Notes: generated by a model from the letters alone, not told the origin. A stretch of 64,000 bases of DNA from Lachnospiraceae bacterium (GCA_017522685.1 JAFWYN010000014.1:54560-118559), one strand, 5' to 3'. Positions 35,925 through 49,671 are shown, counted from the first letter of the stretch. Numbers and translations: made by a program.

Positions 35925-36410
35925 ATGAAACAAAACAAAACCTATCATCTGACATCTGCTGCAATTATTGCAGCTCTTTATGTGATGCTTACCTTGTTAG
36001 CAAATTTTCTGGGACTGGCTAATCACAGTATTCAAATTCGCTTTTCGGAAGCACTTACCATACTCCCCCTTTTTACGCCCGCTGCGATACCAGGGCTATA
36101 TGTAGGATGTTTACTGAGTAATATACTGACCGGTTGCATTGCCTGGGATATTCTCTTGGGCCCCATTGCCACTCTGCTTGGCGCATTGGGCACCCGTTAT
36201 TTGGGCAGAAAATACAGATGGGCCGCTTGTTTGCCTCCCATTCTTTCCAATACTATTATCATTCCGCTTATTCTTTCCTACGCATACCGCTTTGAAGGCT
36301 CATTATTTTACTTTATGCTGACGGTTGGCATCGGCGAAATAATATCCTGCGGTGTATTAGGAACTCTCCTTTATATCTCCCTGAATAAATATCGCAAGCA
36401 TCTTTTTTAG
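35925..36410 (+). CDS. queT: Queuosine precursor transporter QueT
   Basis: This 161-residue membrane protein has five or six hydrophobic spans and the QueT pattern: TSAAIIAALYVMLTLLAN, IQIRFSEALTILPLFTP and PGLYVGCLLSNI. It is an energy-coupling-factor S component for a queuosine precursor (preQ0 or preQ1). It has its own promoter, structured leader and terminator. Confidence 0.92.
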   Translation: MKQNKTYHLTSAAIIAALYVMLTLLANFLGLANHSIQIRFSEALTILPLFTPAAIPGLYVGCLLSNILTGCIAWDILLGPIATLLGALGTRYLGRKYRWAACLPPILSNTIIIPLILSYAYRFEGSLFYFMLTVGIGEIISCGVLGTLLYISLNKYRKHLF

Positions 36411-36417
36411 AAATGTA

Positions 36418-36458
36418 AAAGCCCCTGCCATGGTGGTTTTCTACCCGGCAAGGGCTTA
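36418..36458. terminator. Bidirectional terminator after queT
   Basis: AAGCCCCTGCC (36419-36429) pairs with GGCAAGGGCTT (36447-36457) with one mismatch. It lies between the convergent queT and the gene ending at 36478. Confidence 0.75.
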
Positions 36459-36477
36459 TTTAATCCTATGGGTACAA

Positions 36478-38991
36478 TTATTGCTCTACAGGGTAATAGG
36501 TGATAAATCTGTTACCGTTTTTCTCAAACCACTCTGTAGAATCATTGATTCCCTTCTTAACAAGCTTTCCTGTTGTGGTATCCAAAATCACAATATTGTA
36601 TTGGTTAAAGCCCACAATCAGTACTGCCCGTCCGTCTTCCACGATTCCCAGTACCGGAATATCACGGTTTGTAAAATACAACATGGTGTCTAGGTTACAA
36701 CCGGTCAACTCCATGACACGGCTATCCGGCAAGTTCTCCTGCAAAATCTCATAAGCGCTCATTCCTCTGTCCAGTAACGCTTCCGCATCCACTGTAATCC
36801 CCTTATATTTCAACATGGTATCCAGGCAAATTGCCAAAGATTTGCCTTCCTTATCCGCTTCTTGCTCTTTAATAGCCATAATCTGATTCTTAGCCACCCT
36901 GTTTCCTTTTATCCATATGGTTTGACCTGTTTCATCCACCACTACACCGGAATTGTCATATGCCAAAGCATACGCTGATGCAGGCTCCAAGAATACACCC
37001 GATACTCCGTATCGGTCATAAACATAATAACGCGGACTTTCTTGCTCCGGATCCAATGTTATATTTCTGAGTCCCTCAAAAACTACTTCCTTCGGTGTCA
37101 AAATCTGAATATTCTTGCTGTCTATAGCGTTTCTTACTTCGACCTGTACCACGCGCTCATATACATCAATAGCAGCCACTGTCAGCTTATTCTTGCCTTC
37201 CGCCATCACTTCGCTGTTCATGATCTGTTCCGTTGCAATCTCTTTATAGCGGCCTTTCTCCTGCTTCTGAATCCTCTCTAACAGAATCTGATTGCCATTT
37301 ACCTGACAGTCTGTAATATAAACATCCTGCTGTTCATAAGTTTTCAATGTGGACCCTTGGGTATTACAAATAGCAATCTGATACATGGGTACCAGAATTT
37401 TGCCCGTGGAATCCATGGCAATATCTTCCTTTCTGGCCCGGCCGTAAATCAGGTCCTCACCCATAAATCCGCAGGCATATATGTTTTCGCCTTCTCCTGC
37501 CGCCAAGGATACCTTTTTCTGCAACGACATATTCATCAGACTGAGAGAATTCTCCTCATACCACACCACCATATTGTGATTATCAGAAATCAATACGGAT
37601 TGGTCATCCTTCATCACTGCCAGCTTTTCCACTGTCATATCCGATACCTTCATCGCATATATGGCATGATTCAGATACAGATACAGGATTCCCTCCCTGT
37701 TCCAATACATAAGGTTCTGTATTTCGCAGTCCAATATTTCAAAAGTTTTGTCATAGGGAATATAGAGTCCCTCTTCAATGGTATTTTTATCACTGTCGTA
37801 GGAATATAGCTGGATACCGACTTCACCCTCATGTCGTCCGCGATTCATATAACCATATACCAAAAACTGCACATTACCCGCTTCGTCCACGTCTAAAATC
37901 TCTATCTTGTGCTGTCCGTATAGGCTCCTGGCATCTACATGGTCCTCATCATAAAAACTGAAAAGAAGTGCCAGCTTATTGGTGGTAATATTGTAACTGC
38001 AGATTCGGTTTGCCACCTCAAACACTATAATATTACCATCCGCACTTTCCCGCAAAGGGGTCTGCTCGGAAACAATACCCAGATATATTTTATTGTTGGT
38101 ATATATATTACCCTTCAAATCGGGGATCTGCGTCATGGTACGGTCAAAGTCCAGCAGATAAACCCTATCGGTGGTGTATCGAATCCGATAAATCTCTTCC
38201 ACAAAATAATACACCTTACGCTTTCCCGCGCCGGTGGATACAATGGTTTTTAATGCCACGGAAGCTGTCTGGGGATTTATGTCCTTAAGCTCCAGCACAG
38301 GCTCGTTCACCTTTCTGACTTCCAACTCACCCCAGCCCAGCTGCTTCATACTACTATGGATATCCACCTTGTGTAGTGTAGTATTGTTTCCTTTGGAGTT
38401 ACTCTCCATATATTTTACCAAATCATTTATTTGGGTACTGTCATATGTCTTTTCATGAAAATCCTTTATAAAAGCCAGTTTTTCAGTAGCATAAAGATTC
38501 TCGCTCCATATCATACGGGTATAATAACGAATCTCTCTGTCATTCTTATCCGTAACCACTACAACCAAAGCATATTCCGTATCCTTCTCAATCAAATCCT
38601 TAACCGATGTCTGCACCAGCAGGGTATCCTTAGATAATTGATAATTGGTAATTTCCGTGTTCTCAATGAGACGGCTTCCGTCTATACTACGCACTTCTAT
38701 GGCCAGCTTATTGATCTTGATATCAAATAATTCCACTTGAAAATCCAGCTGTCTGTCCGTCCCCAAAACCGTCATGGTATCCCGCTGAAAGGAGATATCT
38801 GTCTGGCTCACCAAACCATGCAGTTCATTGTATAAAAGCTCTCCGGACTGCATTCTGACAATGGGCAAAGTAGGGTCTGACATCTCTTTGGTCATACTGT
38901 TATTATCCCGATTCATTATTTTACTGATAATCAATAATGCACTTACAAAAACTACCAAAAAGGTAAGTGCCTTCAGAATAAAACGCTTCAT
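36478..38991 (-). CDS. Large membrane-anchored protein with degenerate C39-like end
   Basis: This 837-residue protein has one N-terminal membrane anchor (residues 5-24) and a large outer part. The middle (about 250-650) is beta-rich with repeated short strands, suggesting a propeller-like fold. The last ~120 residues resemble a C39-type peptidase: Cys722 in AICLDTMLKYKG fits the catalytic Cys, and AVLIVGF followed by ILDTTTG fits the His/Asp region. However, the histidine position is Arg788, so the domain is probably inactive. A binding or inhibitor-like role is possible. It is followed upstream by a methyltransferase gene with only 3 bases between. Confidence 0.7.
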   Translation of the reverse strand: MKRFILKALTFLVVFVSALLIISKIMNRDNNSMTKEMSDPTLPIVRMQSGELLYNELHGLVSQTDISFQRDTMTVLGTDRQLDFQVELFDIKINKLAIEVRSIDGSRLIENTEITNYQLSKDTLLVQTSVKDLIEKDTEYALVVVVTDKNDREIRYYTRMIWSENLYATEKLAFIKDFHEKTYDSTQINDLVKYMESNSKGNNTTLHKVDIHSSMKQLGWGELEVRKVNEPVLELKDINPQTASVALKTIVSTGAGKRKVYYFVEEIYRIRYTTDRVYLLDFDRTMTQIPDLKGNIYTNNKIYLGIVSEQTPLRESADGNIIVFEVANRICSYNITTNKLALLFSFYDEDHVDARSLYGQHKIEILDVDEAGNVQFLVYGYMNRGRHEGEVGIQLYSYDSDKNTIEEGLYIPYDKTFEILDCEIQNLMYWNREGILYLYLNHAIYAMKVSDMTVEKLAVMKDDQSVLISDNHNMVVWYEENSLSLMNMSLQKKVSLAAGEGENIYACGFMGEDLIYGRARKEDIAMDSTGKILVPMYQIAICNTQGSTLKTYEQQDVYITDCQVNGNQILLERIQKQEKGRYKEIATEQIMNSEVMAEGKNKLTVAAIDVYERVVQVEVRNAIDSKNIQILTPKEVVFEGLRNITLDPEQESPRYYVYDRYGVSGVFLEPASAYALAYDNSGVVVDETGQTIWIKGNRVAKNQIMAIKEQEADKEGKSLAICLDTMLKYKGITVDAEALLDRGMSAYEILQENLPDSRVMELTGCNLDTMLYFTNRDIPVLGIVEDGRAVLIVGFNQYNIVILDTTTGKLVKKGINDSTEWFEKNGNRFITYYPVEQ

Positions 38992-38994
38992 CCT

Positions 38995-40155
38995 TTACTC
39001 CTTTAATAGCCTTTTCAAAGTGGGGTCAATCTGCAAAAATTCCAGAGTGTCTTCCACTCGGTTCCGACTGGTCATCTTAGCCGCACCATTTCGTTTTACT
39101 GCACGAATCAGCAGATTCTTTGGCGTGTGTTCCATATCAATAAACTCCAGAATCTGCGTATCATAGCCCTGTTCTTCCAGTAAGTTGGCACGTACTGCAT
39201 CCGTAATCAGGGCTGCCATCCGTTCCTTAATCAATCCGTATTTTAACAATGGTTGCAACTGACTGCAGGCAATCTGCTTATTTACCTCATGTTGACAGCA
39301 AGGCACTGCCATAATCACGCTTGCGCCCCATTTTACAGCCTTCTCCAAAGCATAATCTGTAGCCGTATCGCAGGCATGCAGGCTCACCACCATATCCACG
39401 GCGTCACTGCCTTCATAGGTACTGATATCCCCTACTTCAAAGGTCAGCTTATCATATCCGCACTTCCCCGCCAATTCATTGCAGTGAGCAATTACATCCT
39501 TTTTCAGGTCCAGACCGGTCACACAAATATCCCTTTTCTGTAAAACATGCAGATAATAATACATGGCAAAGGTCAAATAGGACTTGCCGCAGCCAAAATC
39601 AATGATTCGTATGGTTCTGTCTGTAGGTAGCTTATCCAACACATCCTCAATAAATTCCAGATAACGGTTAATCTGACGGAATTTATCATACCGGTTCTTG
39701 GTTATCTTTCCCTCCGGGGTCTGCACACCCAAGCCTACCAGAAAATCCACAGGTACGCCTTCCTGCAGGATATACTGTTTCTCCCTATTGTGGGACAGGT
39801 CAGACAGTTCACGTTGTTTCGTAACACTTCCCTGTAACCGCTTCATCTTAATGGTCATCTTACCCTTTTTACTGACCAGTACAGTTGCATTCATATTACC
39901 ACCCTGAAACTCTCCCTGCCGGAAGGTTTCGGTTAATAATGTTTCCACCCTAACAACCATAGCCGCCCCATCATAATTCTCATGAAATACCTGGGTACCG
40001 CGATACAAGGTCTCCTGAAACAAAAGTTCTCCTTTGATAAGCACAGGACGTACCTTTACCTTCGCTGCAAACTCCTTGTCCTGAGAATTACTCAGAATGA
40101 TTTGCACCAAATCTTTATTCAAAATCTGTGACAATAATTCATTTAATGTCATCAT
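38995..40155 (-). CDS. METTL25-like SAM-dependent methyltransferase
   Basis: The 386-residue protein has a Rossmann methyltransferase core: motif I RIIDFGCGKSYLTF, then CVTGLDLKKD, then the family block SLHACDTATDYAL and AVPCCQHEVNKQI. These match the Methyltransf_32/METTL25 group seen in bacteria and eukaryotes. The N-terminal ~150 residues are a separate alpha/beta domain. The substrate is not known, though an RNA target is often assumed. It lies between proC-like and the pseudo-C39 gene in one tight run (9 and 3 base gaps). Confidence 0.82.
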   Translation of the reverse strand: MMTLNELLSQILNKDLVQIILSNSQDKEFAAKVKVRPVLIKGELLFQETLYRGTQVFHENYDGAAMVVRVETLLTETFRQGEFQGGNMNATVLVSKKGKMTIKMKRLQGSVTKQRELSDLSHNREKQYILQEGVPVDFLVGLGVQTPEGKITKNRYDKFRQINRYLEFIEDVLDKLPTDRTIRIIDFGCGKSYLTFAMYYYLHVLQKRDICVTGLDLKKDVIAHCNELAGKCGYDKLTFEVGDISTYEGSDAVDMVVSLHACDTATDYALEKAVKWGASVIMAVPCCQHEVNKQIACSQLQPLLKYGLIKERMAALITDAVRANLLEEQGYDTQILEFIDMEHTPKNLLIRAVKRNGAAKMTSRNRVEDTLEFLQIDPTLKRLLKE

Positions 40156-40164
40156 AAATTCTCT

Positions 40165-40977
40165 CTACTCTCCAAACATCTTACTTGCCTTCCGAGTGGT
40201 CTGACTTCTTTTCTCCAATGTCTTTTCAAAAAGCTCCTCCACCACTTCCGGCAATCGGTTATGTATCACCTTCACACCTTCTTCTGTAATGCCGCCCTTG
40301 GTTGCCACTCTGTGAATGACTTCTTCAAAGGTATATTCCTTACTTAGCATCAATTGACCTGTACCGGCCATGGTTTTTAACACCATCTGTATAATCTGCT
40401 CCTGCGGAATAGTGGTATGCTTCTCTGCCACCACACAAATCTCATGAAAGATAGAAGCAATAAAGCCGGGCATGCAACTAACCAGTTCCGAACCCATTCC
40501 AATCTCACTCTCCGGCAGTTCAATCACATCTCCCATACAACCCAAAAGCTTTATTAACAGTTCTTTGTCCCCGGATTCTACCAACTCGTTAAAACATACC
40601 AAAGTCTGGGACTGATTCACCTCAGCGGTTACTCCGGGTATCACCTTTGCAAATTTATTCCCGCACACCTGCTCCATCTGCGCAAATTGAATACTGCCAT
40701 TCAGAGAAACCAGAAAGACTTCCTTCTTTACTACCGTTTGGATATCCGTCAATACCTTTTTCATTTCAGAAGGCCCTACACACAGGAAAATAATATCCGC
40801 TTCCGCTGCCAGCTGTGCATTGTTTTCACAAACTTGAAAGGTATTTTTTAAATGTTCAATTTTGGCAGGAGTTCTGTTTGCCACCAGATATTTTTCCTTA
40901 GCCAATTCAGGTGTACCGGACATTTTCTCCAGAATCATTTTACCCATGCTACCATATCCAATGATTCCTATCTTCAT
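40165..40977 (-). CDS. Pyrroline-5-carboxylate reductase family protein
   Basis: This 270-residue protein has the Rossmann start KIGIIGYGSMGKMI, the NADP-binding LVANRTPAK, VGPSEMKKVL, and the dimerisation region with IPGVTAEV and the late VATKGGITEEGV motif (canonical ProC reads SPGGTTIAG). The motif drift suggests ProC-like activity with a changed substrate, as in ComER-type relatives. It is separated from the unknown gene upstream by a strong hairpin at 41023-41057. Confidence 0.78.
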   Translation of the reverse strand: MKIGIIGYGSMGKMILEKMSGTPELAKEKYLVANRTPAKIEHLKNTFQVCENNAQLAAEADIIFLCVGPSEMKKVLTDIQTVVKKEVFLVSLNGSIQFAQMEQVCGNKFAKVIPGVTAEVNQSQTLVCFNELVESGDKELLIKLLGCMGDVIELPESEIGMGSELVSCMPGFIASIFHEICVVAEKHTTIPQEQIIQMVLKTMAGTGQLMLSKEYTFEEVIHRVATKGGITEEGVKVIHNRLPEVVEELFEKTLEKRSQTTRKASKMFGE

Positions 40978-41022
40978 GTATTATCCCTCCCCATATACTA
41001 CTCACTTGTAATAGTATACCAC

Positions 41023-41057
41023 AAAAGGTGCAAATCGCCTAATAATTTGCACCTTTT
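41023..41057. terminator. Terminator between the gene at 41071 and proC-like gene
   Basis: A 13-bp perfect stem (41023-41035 with 41045-41057) with a 9-base loop starts with AAAA and ends with TTTT. It lies 13 bases past the stop of the upstream minus-strand gene. Confidence 0.85.
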
Positions 41058-41070
41058 CTTCTAAAATCCT

Positions 41071-41472
41071 TCAATATAATCTGGGAAAGCGCCTTCTGCT
41101 ACCATTTCTGCGCTTGTAGATTTCTGTATTCAACAAAACAAAGAGAAGTGCTTTAATCCATTCCCATGTTTCCGCACTGTCTGAAATGTCTGATTCTCCT
41201 TCTTGTTCCTCTTTCTTAATAATATTCCAGATACTTTCCAATAGTTGCTCCAAACCGTATCTGTCCGGGTATTCATCATAGATGATGCTCCCCTCATAAT
41301 CCATCCTGTCTAAGATTTCTCCTACTCTTCTCTGAAAATATCTAACCTCCAGAGGATACAGTTGCTGCAGGTACTCAAAGTCTCTCATCACATCCCGGTC
41401 CTGTTCATAGGGGCGACCGGTGACCTCCGGATAGGTCATATAGAAAGGCAAAATTCGGTGCCGAAAATCCAT
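41071..41472 (-). CDS. Uncharacterised protein, 133 residues
   Basis: I do not recognise a named family. It is small, soluble and charged, rich in Arg, Tyr and Glu, with a helical middle (LEQLLESIWNIIKKEEQ) and a basic end (YKRRNGSRRRFPRLY). It lies alone between two terminators, downstream of the ATP synthase operon. The balanced composition and its own terminator support a real gene. Confidence 0.7.
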   Translation of the reverse strand: MDFRHRILPFYMTYPEVTGRPYEQDRDVMRDFEYLQQLYPLEVRYFQRRVGEILDRMDYEGSIIYDEYPDRYGLEQLLESIWNIIKKEEQEGESDISDSAETWEWIKALLFVLLNTEIYKRRNGSRRRFPRLY

Positions 41473-41510
41473 ACCGTCAATCCTTCATCTTTTTCTTTAT
41501 CATATGCAAA

Positions 41511-41540
41511 AGAGGCAGTTCTGTTGTCAGAACCACCTCT
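41511..41540 (-). terminator. Terminator of the ATP synthase operon
   Basis: AGAGG-CA-GTTCT pairs with AGAAC-CA-CCTCT across an internal 2-base mismatch. On the minus strand it is followed by TTTT. It lies 7 bases after the atpC stop. Confidence 0.75.
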
Positions 41541-41546
41541 TTAACA

Positions 41547-41951
41547 TTACTTAATCACATTAATACGTGCTAATGCACGAAGCAAAGCGATTTCTGCTCT
41601 TTGCATATCCATTTCAGGATTCTTCTCCTGCAGTCGGGCTTCTGCACGGGCACGTGCAGCTTCTGCTCTCGCGATATCGATTTCTCCCGGCCACTCGGCG
41701 ATTTCTGCCAGAACCGTCACCTTATCCGGCAGAATCTCTACAAAACCGGCATGCATGGCAGCTTCTTTGGTCTCACCGTTTGTTTCATAAATCTTAGCTA
41801 CACCCGGCTTGATGATAACTGTCATGGGAATATGTCCCGGCAACACACCGATTTCACCTTCGGTAGTATTCATTTCCAGCATATCAACGGTGCCTTCATA
41901 GAACACTCTGTCAGGTGTTATAATCTTTAATTCAAAGCTACTTTCTGCCAT
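41547..41951 (-). CDS. atpC: ATP synthase epsilon subunit
   Basis: This 134-residue protein has the usual beta-sandwich (FELKIITPDRVFYEGTVDML, TTEGEIGVLPGHIPM) and a C-terminal helical hairpin. It is part of the central stalk and inhibits ATP hydrolysis. It is the last gene of the atp operon, 14 bases after atpD. Confidence 0.95.
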   Translation of the reverse strand: MAESSFELKIITPDRVFYEGTVDMLEMNTTEGEIGVLPGHIPMTVIIKPGVAKIYETNGETKEAAMHAGFVEILPDKVTVLAEIAEWPGEIDIARAEAARARAEARLQEKNPEMDMQRAEIALLRALARINVIK

Positions 41952-41965
41952 AGGAATCTACTCCT

Positions 41966-44247
<2,282 letters not shown>

Positions 44248-44261
44248 AGTAATTTCTCCTC

Positions 44262-45794
<1,533 letters not shown>

Positions 45795-46343
45795 TTAGCC
45801 TAATTGAATTTGTAATAATTGTTTTTTCATTTCTTCCAGCTTAGTGCGGACACTGCTGTCCACTACCCTGTCCTTAATACGGATAATCATGCCGCCGATA
45901 ATTGCTTCATCCACTTCATAAACCATTTCCATGGTCTTATATTCAGTGGTTTCCAGCAAACGATTCTTAACAGCCTCTTTCTTTTCCGCGGTCAGTTCCA
46001 CAGCTGTAGTTACATATGCGGTTCCGATTTTTCTTTCTTCCTTGATTCTCTCAATCAGGTATCCGAAAATCTTCGGAAGCTCGCTATATCTGTCCTTATT
46101 GATAAGAAGCTTCATAAAGCCCGTCATTTCCCTGCTCACATTTCCCAGGAATACATTGTCCAAAACGGCTTCCTTTTCCTGTCTGGAAACCTTGGGATGC
46201 TTCATGAGCTTGTCTAAATCCGGATTTTCGTCCAAAATAGTCAGGATATCCTGTGCCTCCTGCAGAAACAAATCGGTCTTCTGTCCTTCCATGGCTACTT
46301 CAAACAACGCTTCTCCGTATGTTTTGGAAATTAGCTTAGCCAT
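45795..46343 (-). CDS. atpH: ATP synthase delta subunit
   Basis: This 182-residue peripheral-stalk subunit has the N-terminal helical bundle (SKTYGEALFEVAMEGQK) and the C-terminal VDEAIIGGMIIRIKDRVVDSS segment typical of the family. Its start overlaps atpF by 13 bases. Confidence 0.95.
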   Translation of the reverse strand: MAKLISKTYGEALFEVAMEGQKTDLFLQEAQDILTILDENPDLDKLMKHPKVSRQEKEAVLDNVFLGNVSREMTGFMKLLINKDRYSELPKIFGYLIERIKEERKIGTAYVTTAVELTAEKKEAVKNRLLETTEYKTMEMVYEVDEAIIGGMIIRIKDRVVDSSVRTKLEEMKKQLLQIQLG

Positions 46344-46873
46344 GTACCGTCACCTATTTCTTTCAGAGTTTCATCAATCAATTGTTCCTGAATCTGGGTA
46401 TTCATGCCAGCAGCTACCACTTTTTCTGCCATAGCGGAAGCAACGGTAATCATTTCCTTCTTCACATCGTCAGCCAGCTTCTGTTTTTCAAGTGCTGCTT
46501 CTGTCTGTGCTCTTTCCATGATACGTGCTGCTTCTTCCTTAGCCTTTTCAATGATTTCGCTTTCATTCTTCAGAGCATTCTTTCTGGCTTCGCTTAAGAT
46601 TTCCTGCTTTTCCTTCTCTACATCCTTAAGCTTTTCCTCATACTCTGCCTTTAACGCATTCGCCTGTTCCATACTGGTCTGGGCTTCATCCAACTCGTTC
46701 TTGATTCTGTCCTGTCTGTTTTTTAACACCTTCTTCGCAGGCTCAAACAGGAAATAACTCATTGCTAAATACAGAACGAAGATAGCGATAATCATTCCGG
46801 TGGCATCCGCTATTAACTGCATGTCCAGATCGAACAATCTTTCCATGGACTCACTTGCCGTTAATAGTATCAT
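46331..46873 (-). CDS. atpF: ATP synthase b subunit
   Basis: The 180-residue protein has one N-terminal membrane span (about 22-44) and a long charged coiled coil, the peripheral stalk. GGAAGGAG precedes the ATG. The single b gene, with no b' gene, is the usual heterotrophic bacterial arrangement. Confidence 0.95.
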   Translation of the reverse strand: MILLTASESMERLFDLDMQLIADATGMIIAIFVLYLAMSYFLFEPAKKVLKNRQDRIKNELDEAQTSMEQANALKAEYEEKLKDVEKEKQEILSEARKNALKNESEIIEKAKEEAARIMERAQTEAALEKQKLADDVKKEMITVASAMAEKVVAAGMNTQIQEQLIDETLKEIGDGTWLS

Positions 46874-46901
46874 TGTTAGTCTCCTTCCTTATAAACCATT
46901 C

Positions 46902-47177
<276 letters not shown>

Positions 47178-47200
47178 TCAAAAATATTTTTCTAATTAAG

Positions 47201-47938
47201 CTACTCCTTATCTCCAAATTGATCGGAAATATAAGTCATGGTCAACATACAGAATACGTATGTCTGAATTGCTCCTGAGAACAAGTCAAAATATACATGC
47301 AATGCTGCCGGCCAAATCGTGGCAATCCATCCCAGCAGGCCGTATACCAATGCCATCATAATCAAACCGGACAATACGTTTGCAAACAAACGTAAGGACA
47401 GGGAAATCGGTACTGCGATTTCACCAATCAGGTTGATGGGCAACCAGATTGGAAGCCATGGGGGCAACGGTGAACACCAGCCCACCCAGATATCCTTCAA
47501 GCTGTTATTCTTAAACTGGAAGAAATGAATCAGGGTAAAGGTTATCAGCGCCATTGCCAAAGTCACACCATAATCTGCGGTAGGGTTTCGTAACCCGAAC
47601 AAACCGGATATGTTGCTGAACAGGATAAAGATAAATATGGTTCCGATATAGTTCACAAACTTAGAGCCGTTTTTCTTACCCATAACACCGTATACCATAT
47701 TGGATAATGCTTCCACAATAAATTCCACAACATTCTGGAAGGTACCCGGTACTTCGGTGGCTTTCAGCATGGTACGTCTGGCAATGATACCAAATCCTAT
47801 CAGAATCAGCATCACAATCAGGACACACACATGTGTCGTTGTTATCCACACTTCATGACCGAAAAAATTGTATTTTAAGATGCCATGCACCATAAAATCA
47901 ATATCGGCAGCGCCGGATAACACGAGTCCATGTCTCAT
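47201..47938 (-). CDS. atpB: ATP synthase a subunit
   Basis: This 245-residue membrane protein has five or six spans, with the essential arginine in LSLRLFANVLSG. It forms the ion half-channels facing the c ring. AGGAGG lies 5 bases before the ATG. Confidence 0.95.
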   Translation of the reverse strand: MRHGLVLSGAADIDFMVHGILKYNFFGHEVWITTTHVCVLIVMLILIGFGIIARRTMLKATEVPGTFQNVVEFIVEALSNMVYGVMGKKNGSKFVNYIGTIFIFILFSNISGLFGLRNPTADYGVTLAMALITFTLIHFFQFKNNSLKDIWVGWCSPLPPWLPIWLPINLIGEIAVPISLSLRLFANVLSGLIMMALVYGLLGWIATIWPAALHVYFDLFSGAIQTYVFCMLTMTYISDQFGDKE

Positions 47939-47965
47939 ATTCTCACCTCCTTAACTTATATACTT

Positions 47966-48439
47966 TTAACGATTTTCCACATCGGTATCTGAATCACTAA
48001 CTTCAAACTCCTCCTCCGGCATAGGTTCCGGAATCGGATCTACTTCATGGAATACCTTGTTACATAATTTATGAGTAAACGGCTGAAGATACGCCGCTAC
48101 TTTCAAACTCATAATCCCCAAAAAGGTAATCAGGGGATTCAACACTTTGGAAAGCATCACAATCGCAAATACAACTACAATACAGGCATAACGTACCATA
48201 TTGGCCACGGTAACCGCTTTTTGTGCCCCTGCACCCAGATCCAACGCCCGGTCTAAAGTACGATACATGTGGACCACCGTCACCAATGCAAGCACGATAC
48301 CAATCCACAATGCCACTGTATAATATACTTTATTCTCTGCAAACCACATACCTGCAAACTGAAATATCAATCCGCAAAAAAATATCCCTATCCAAAGCTC
48401 TAATAATGCTCTGTTAATCTTTTTGACTTTCTCTATCAT
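47966..48439 (-). CDS. ATP synthase subunit I-like membrane protein
   Basis: The protein has 157 residues from the ATG at 48439, overlapping the previous gene by 26 bases. About four membrane spans are followed by a very acidic tail (EEEFEVSDSDTDVENR). Position and topology fit the AtpI-type assembly factor that helps form the c ring, but the sequence match is loose. Confidence 0.75.
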   Translation of the reverse strand: MIEKVKKINRALLELWIGIFFCGLIFQFAGMWFAENKVYYTVALWIGIVLALVTVVHMYRTLDRALDLGAGAQKAVTVANMVRYACIVVVFAIVMLSKVLNPLITFLGIMSLKVAAYLQPFTHKLCNKVFHEVDPIPEPMPEEEFEVSDSDTDVENR

Positions 48440-48674
48440 CCTGCTGCTCTTTCTTTCCGAAAAACTTCTTTGCCATCTGATATACATTGCGTCCGCCGGC
48501 CAGTGCACCCACAAAAAACAACAGAATCACCAAATAGGATGTCCCGAATCGCTTGTCCAAATACACTCCCAAAAAAGTCATCAGTCCGATGGGTACCAAC
48601 ATATTGATTCCAAATTGGGAAATCAGTGTTAATGCTTGAAAAACACTTCTGTCATAAGGCCTTTTTCTCTTCAC
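48414..48674 (-). CDS. AtpZ/AtpI-like small membrane protein
   Basis: The protein has 86 residues from the GTG at 48674, which has GGAGG 8 bases before it; in-frame ATGs upstream have none. Two spans hold GINMLVPIGLMTFLGVYLDKRFGTS and the end GRNVYQMAKKFF, the AtpZ (F0F1 subunit, putative Mg/Ca transporter) pattern. It is the first gene of the atp operon and may assist ion uptake or complex assembly. Confidence 0.82.
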   Translation of the reverse strand: MKRKRPYDRSVFQALTLISQFGINMLVPIGLMTFLGVYLDKRFGTSYLVILLFFVGALAGGRNVYQMAKKFFGKKEQQDDRESQKD

Positions 48675-48816
48675 TTCTACTGCCTCCATCGGACTCATCA
48701 ATATTAAAGCCCATTTTAACGCATTATGTATCAATTATAATGAACTTTCTCCGAAATGTCTACCTAAAATCCTCTTTACCGCAAAATTTTTACCGCTTTT
48801 TAACACGGCTACAGAT

Positions 48817-48852
48817 AAAGCCCTCCGTCTGCAATTCCAAACGAAGGGCTTT
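48817..48852. terminator. Terminator after the zinc-ribbon membrane protein
   Basis: AAAGCCCT-C-CGT (48817-48828) pairs with ACG-A-AGGGCTTT (48841-48852) with one mismatch. It lies 16 bases past the stop at 48868. Confidence 0.7.
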
Positions 48853-48867
48853 TGTATGTATTCGTTA

Positions 48868-49599
48868 TTATTTTGTTTCATCAGGAGTAGTGCTTTTTGA
48901 GGCGGTATCAGCAATAGCTTTTGCTACATAAATGCATTTCTGGAAAGCTTGAATCTTCTTTAAACCGTAATTTTTTACACTAAATTCTATATAGCCACCG
49001 GCATACTCTATTGATAATACGGAAGTTCTTCTAAGCAGATAAAAAATCAAACAAGCTACAGCAATACCAAACCCTATGAAGGCCATCTCTGAAGACTCTC
49101 TCAATAAAATCAAAGAAACCACGAAAGTGATTATACTGAGAATCAAAGGAATCAAGGGATTATAGTTACTAATTTTACTTCCGGTAATGTCATTTAAGTT
49201 TACAATTTCCTCAGTACTGTATTGATTCAAGATTCCTGTATTATAAGAATAGTACAATCTCTTGTTAGTGAGGATTGCATCATCTTTAGCCCATCCTCTG
49301 CCTGTTACTAAGTGTCCAAGTGTTCCGTTGGACAGACTATACAACGGCACTTCATCAGAATCCACAAAGCCATCTGCACCGGATGAAGAAATATAATGTA
49401 CGGATTTATTAAATTCCGCAACCACATTGCTGCCCGGCATCATGTTGTTAGCAGTTCCGCCGGATACATTCGTGTTTGTCGACGAATCTGCTGACATTGA
49501 GGCGGCACCTTGTTGCTCCTCCTGGGTTACCTGCCAGCCACAAATGGTACAGAATCTTTCCCCATCTTTTATTTGATTACCACATTGCTTACAAAACAT
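48868..49599 (-). CDS. Zinc-ribbon membrane protein, 243 residues
   Basis: The protein starts with a zinc ribbon (CKQC and CTIC in the first 22 residues) and a Ser/Thr-rich linker. A PH-like domain (GRGWAKDDAILTNKRLYYSYN) is interrupted by two close membrane spans. The role of such zinc-ribbon plus PH-like membrane proteins is unknown. The ATG has AAGGAGGAG. A small two-span protein gene lies upstream. Confidence 0.8.
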   Translation of the reverse strand: MFCKQCGNQIKDGERFCTICGWQVTQEEQQGAASMSADSSTNTNVSGGTANNMMPGSNVVAEFNKSVHYISSSGADGFVDSDEVPLYSLSNGTLGHLVTGRGWAKDDAILTNKRLYYSYNTGILNQYSTEEIVNLNDITGSKISNYNPLIPLILSIITFVVSLILLRESSEMAFIGFGIAVACLIFYLLRRTSVLSIEYAGGYIEFSVKNYGLKKIQAFQKCIYVAKAIADTASKSTTPDETK

Positions 49600-49671
49600 T
49601 TTTTCTCCTCCTTAGTAATATATTATTTTTAAATCTCAAACTGACCTAATGATAATTTCCCTTCTCACATT

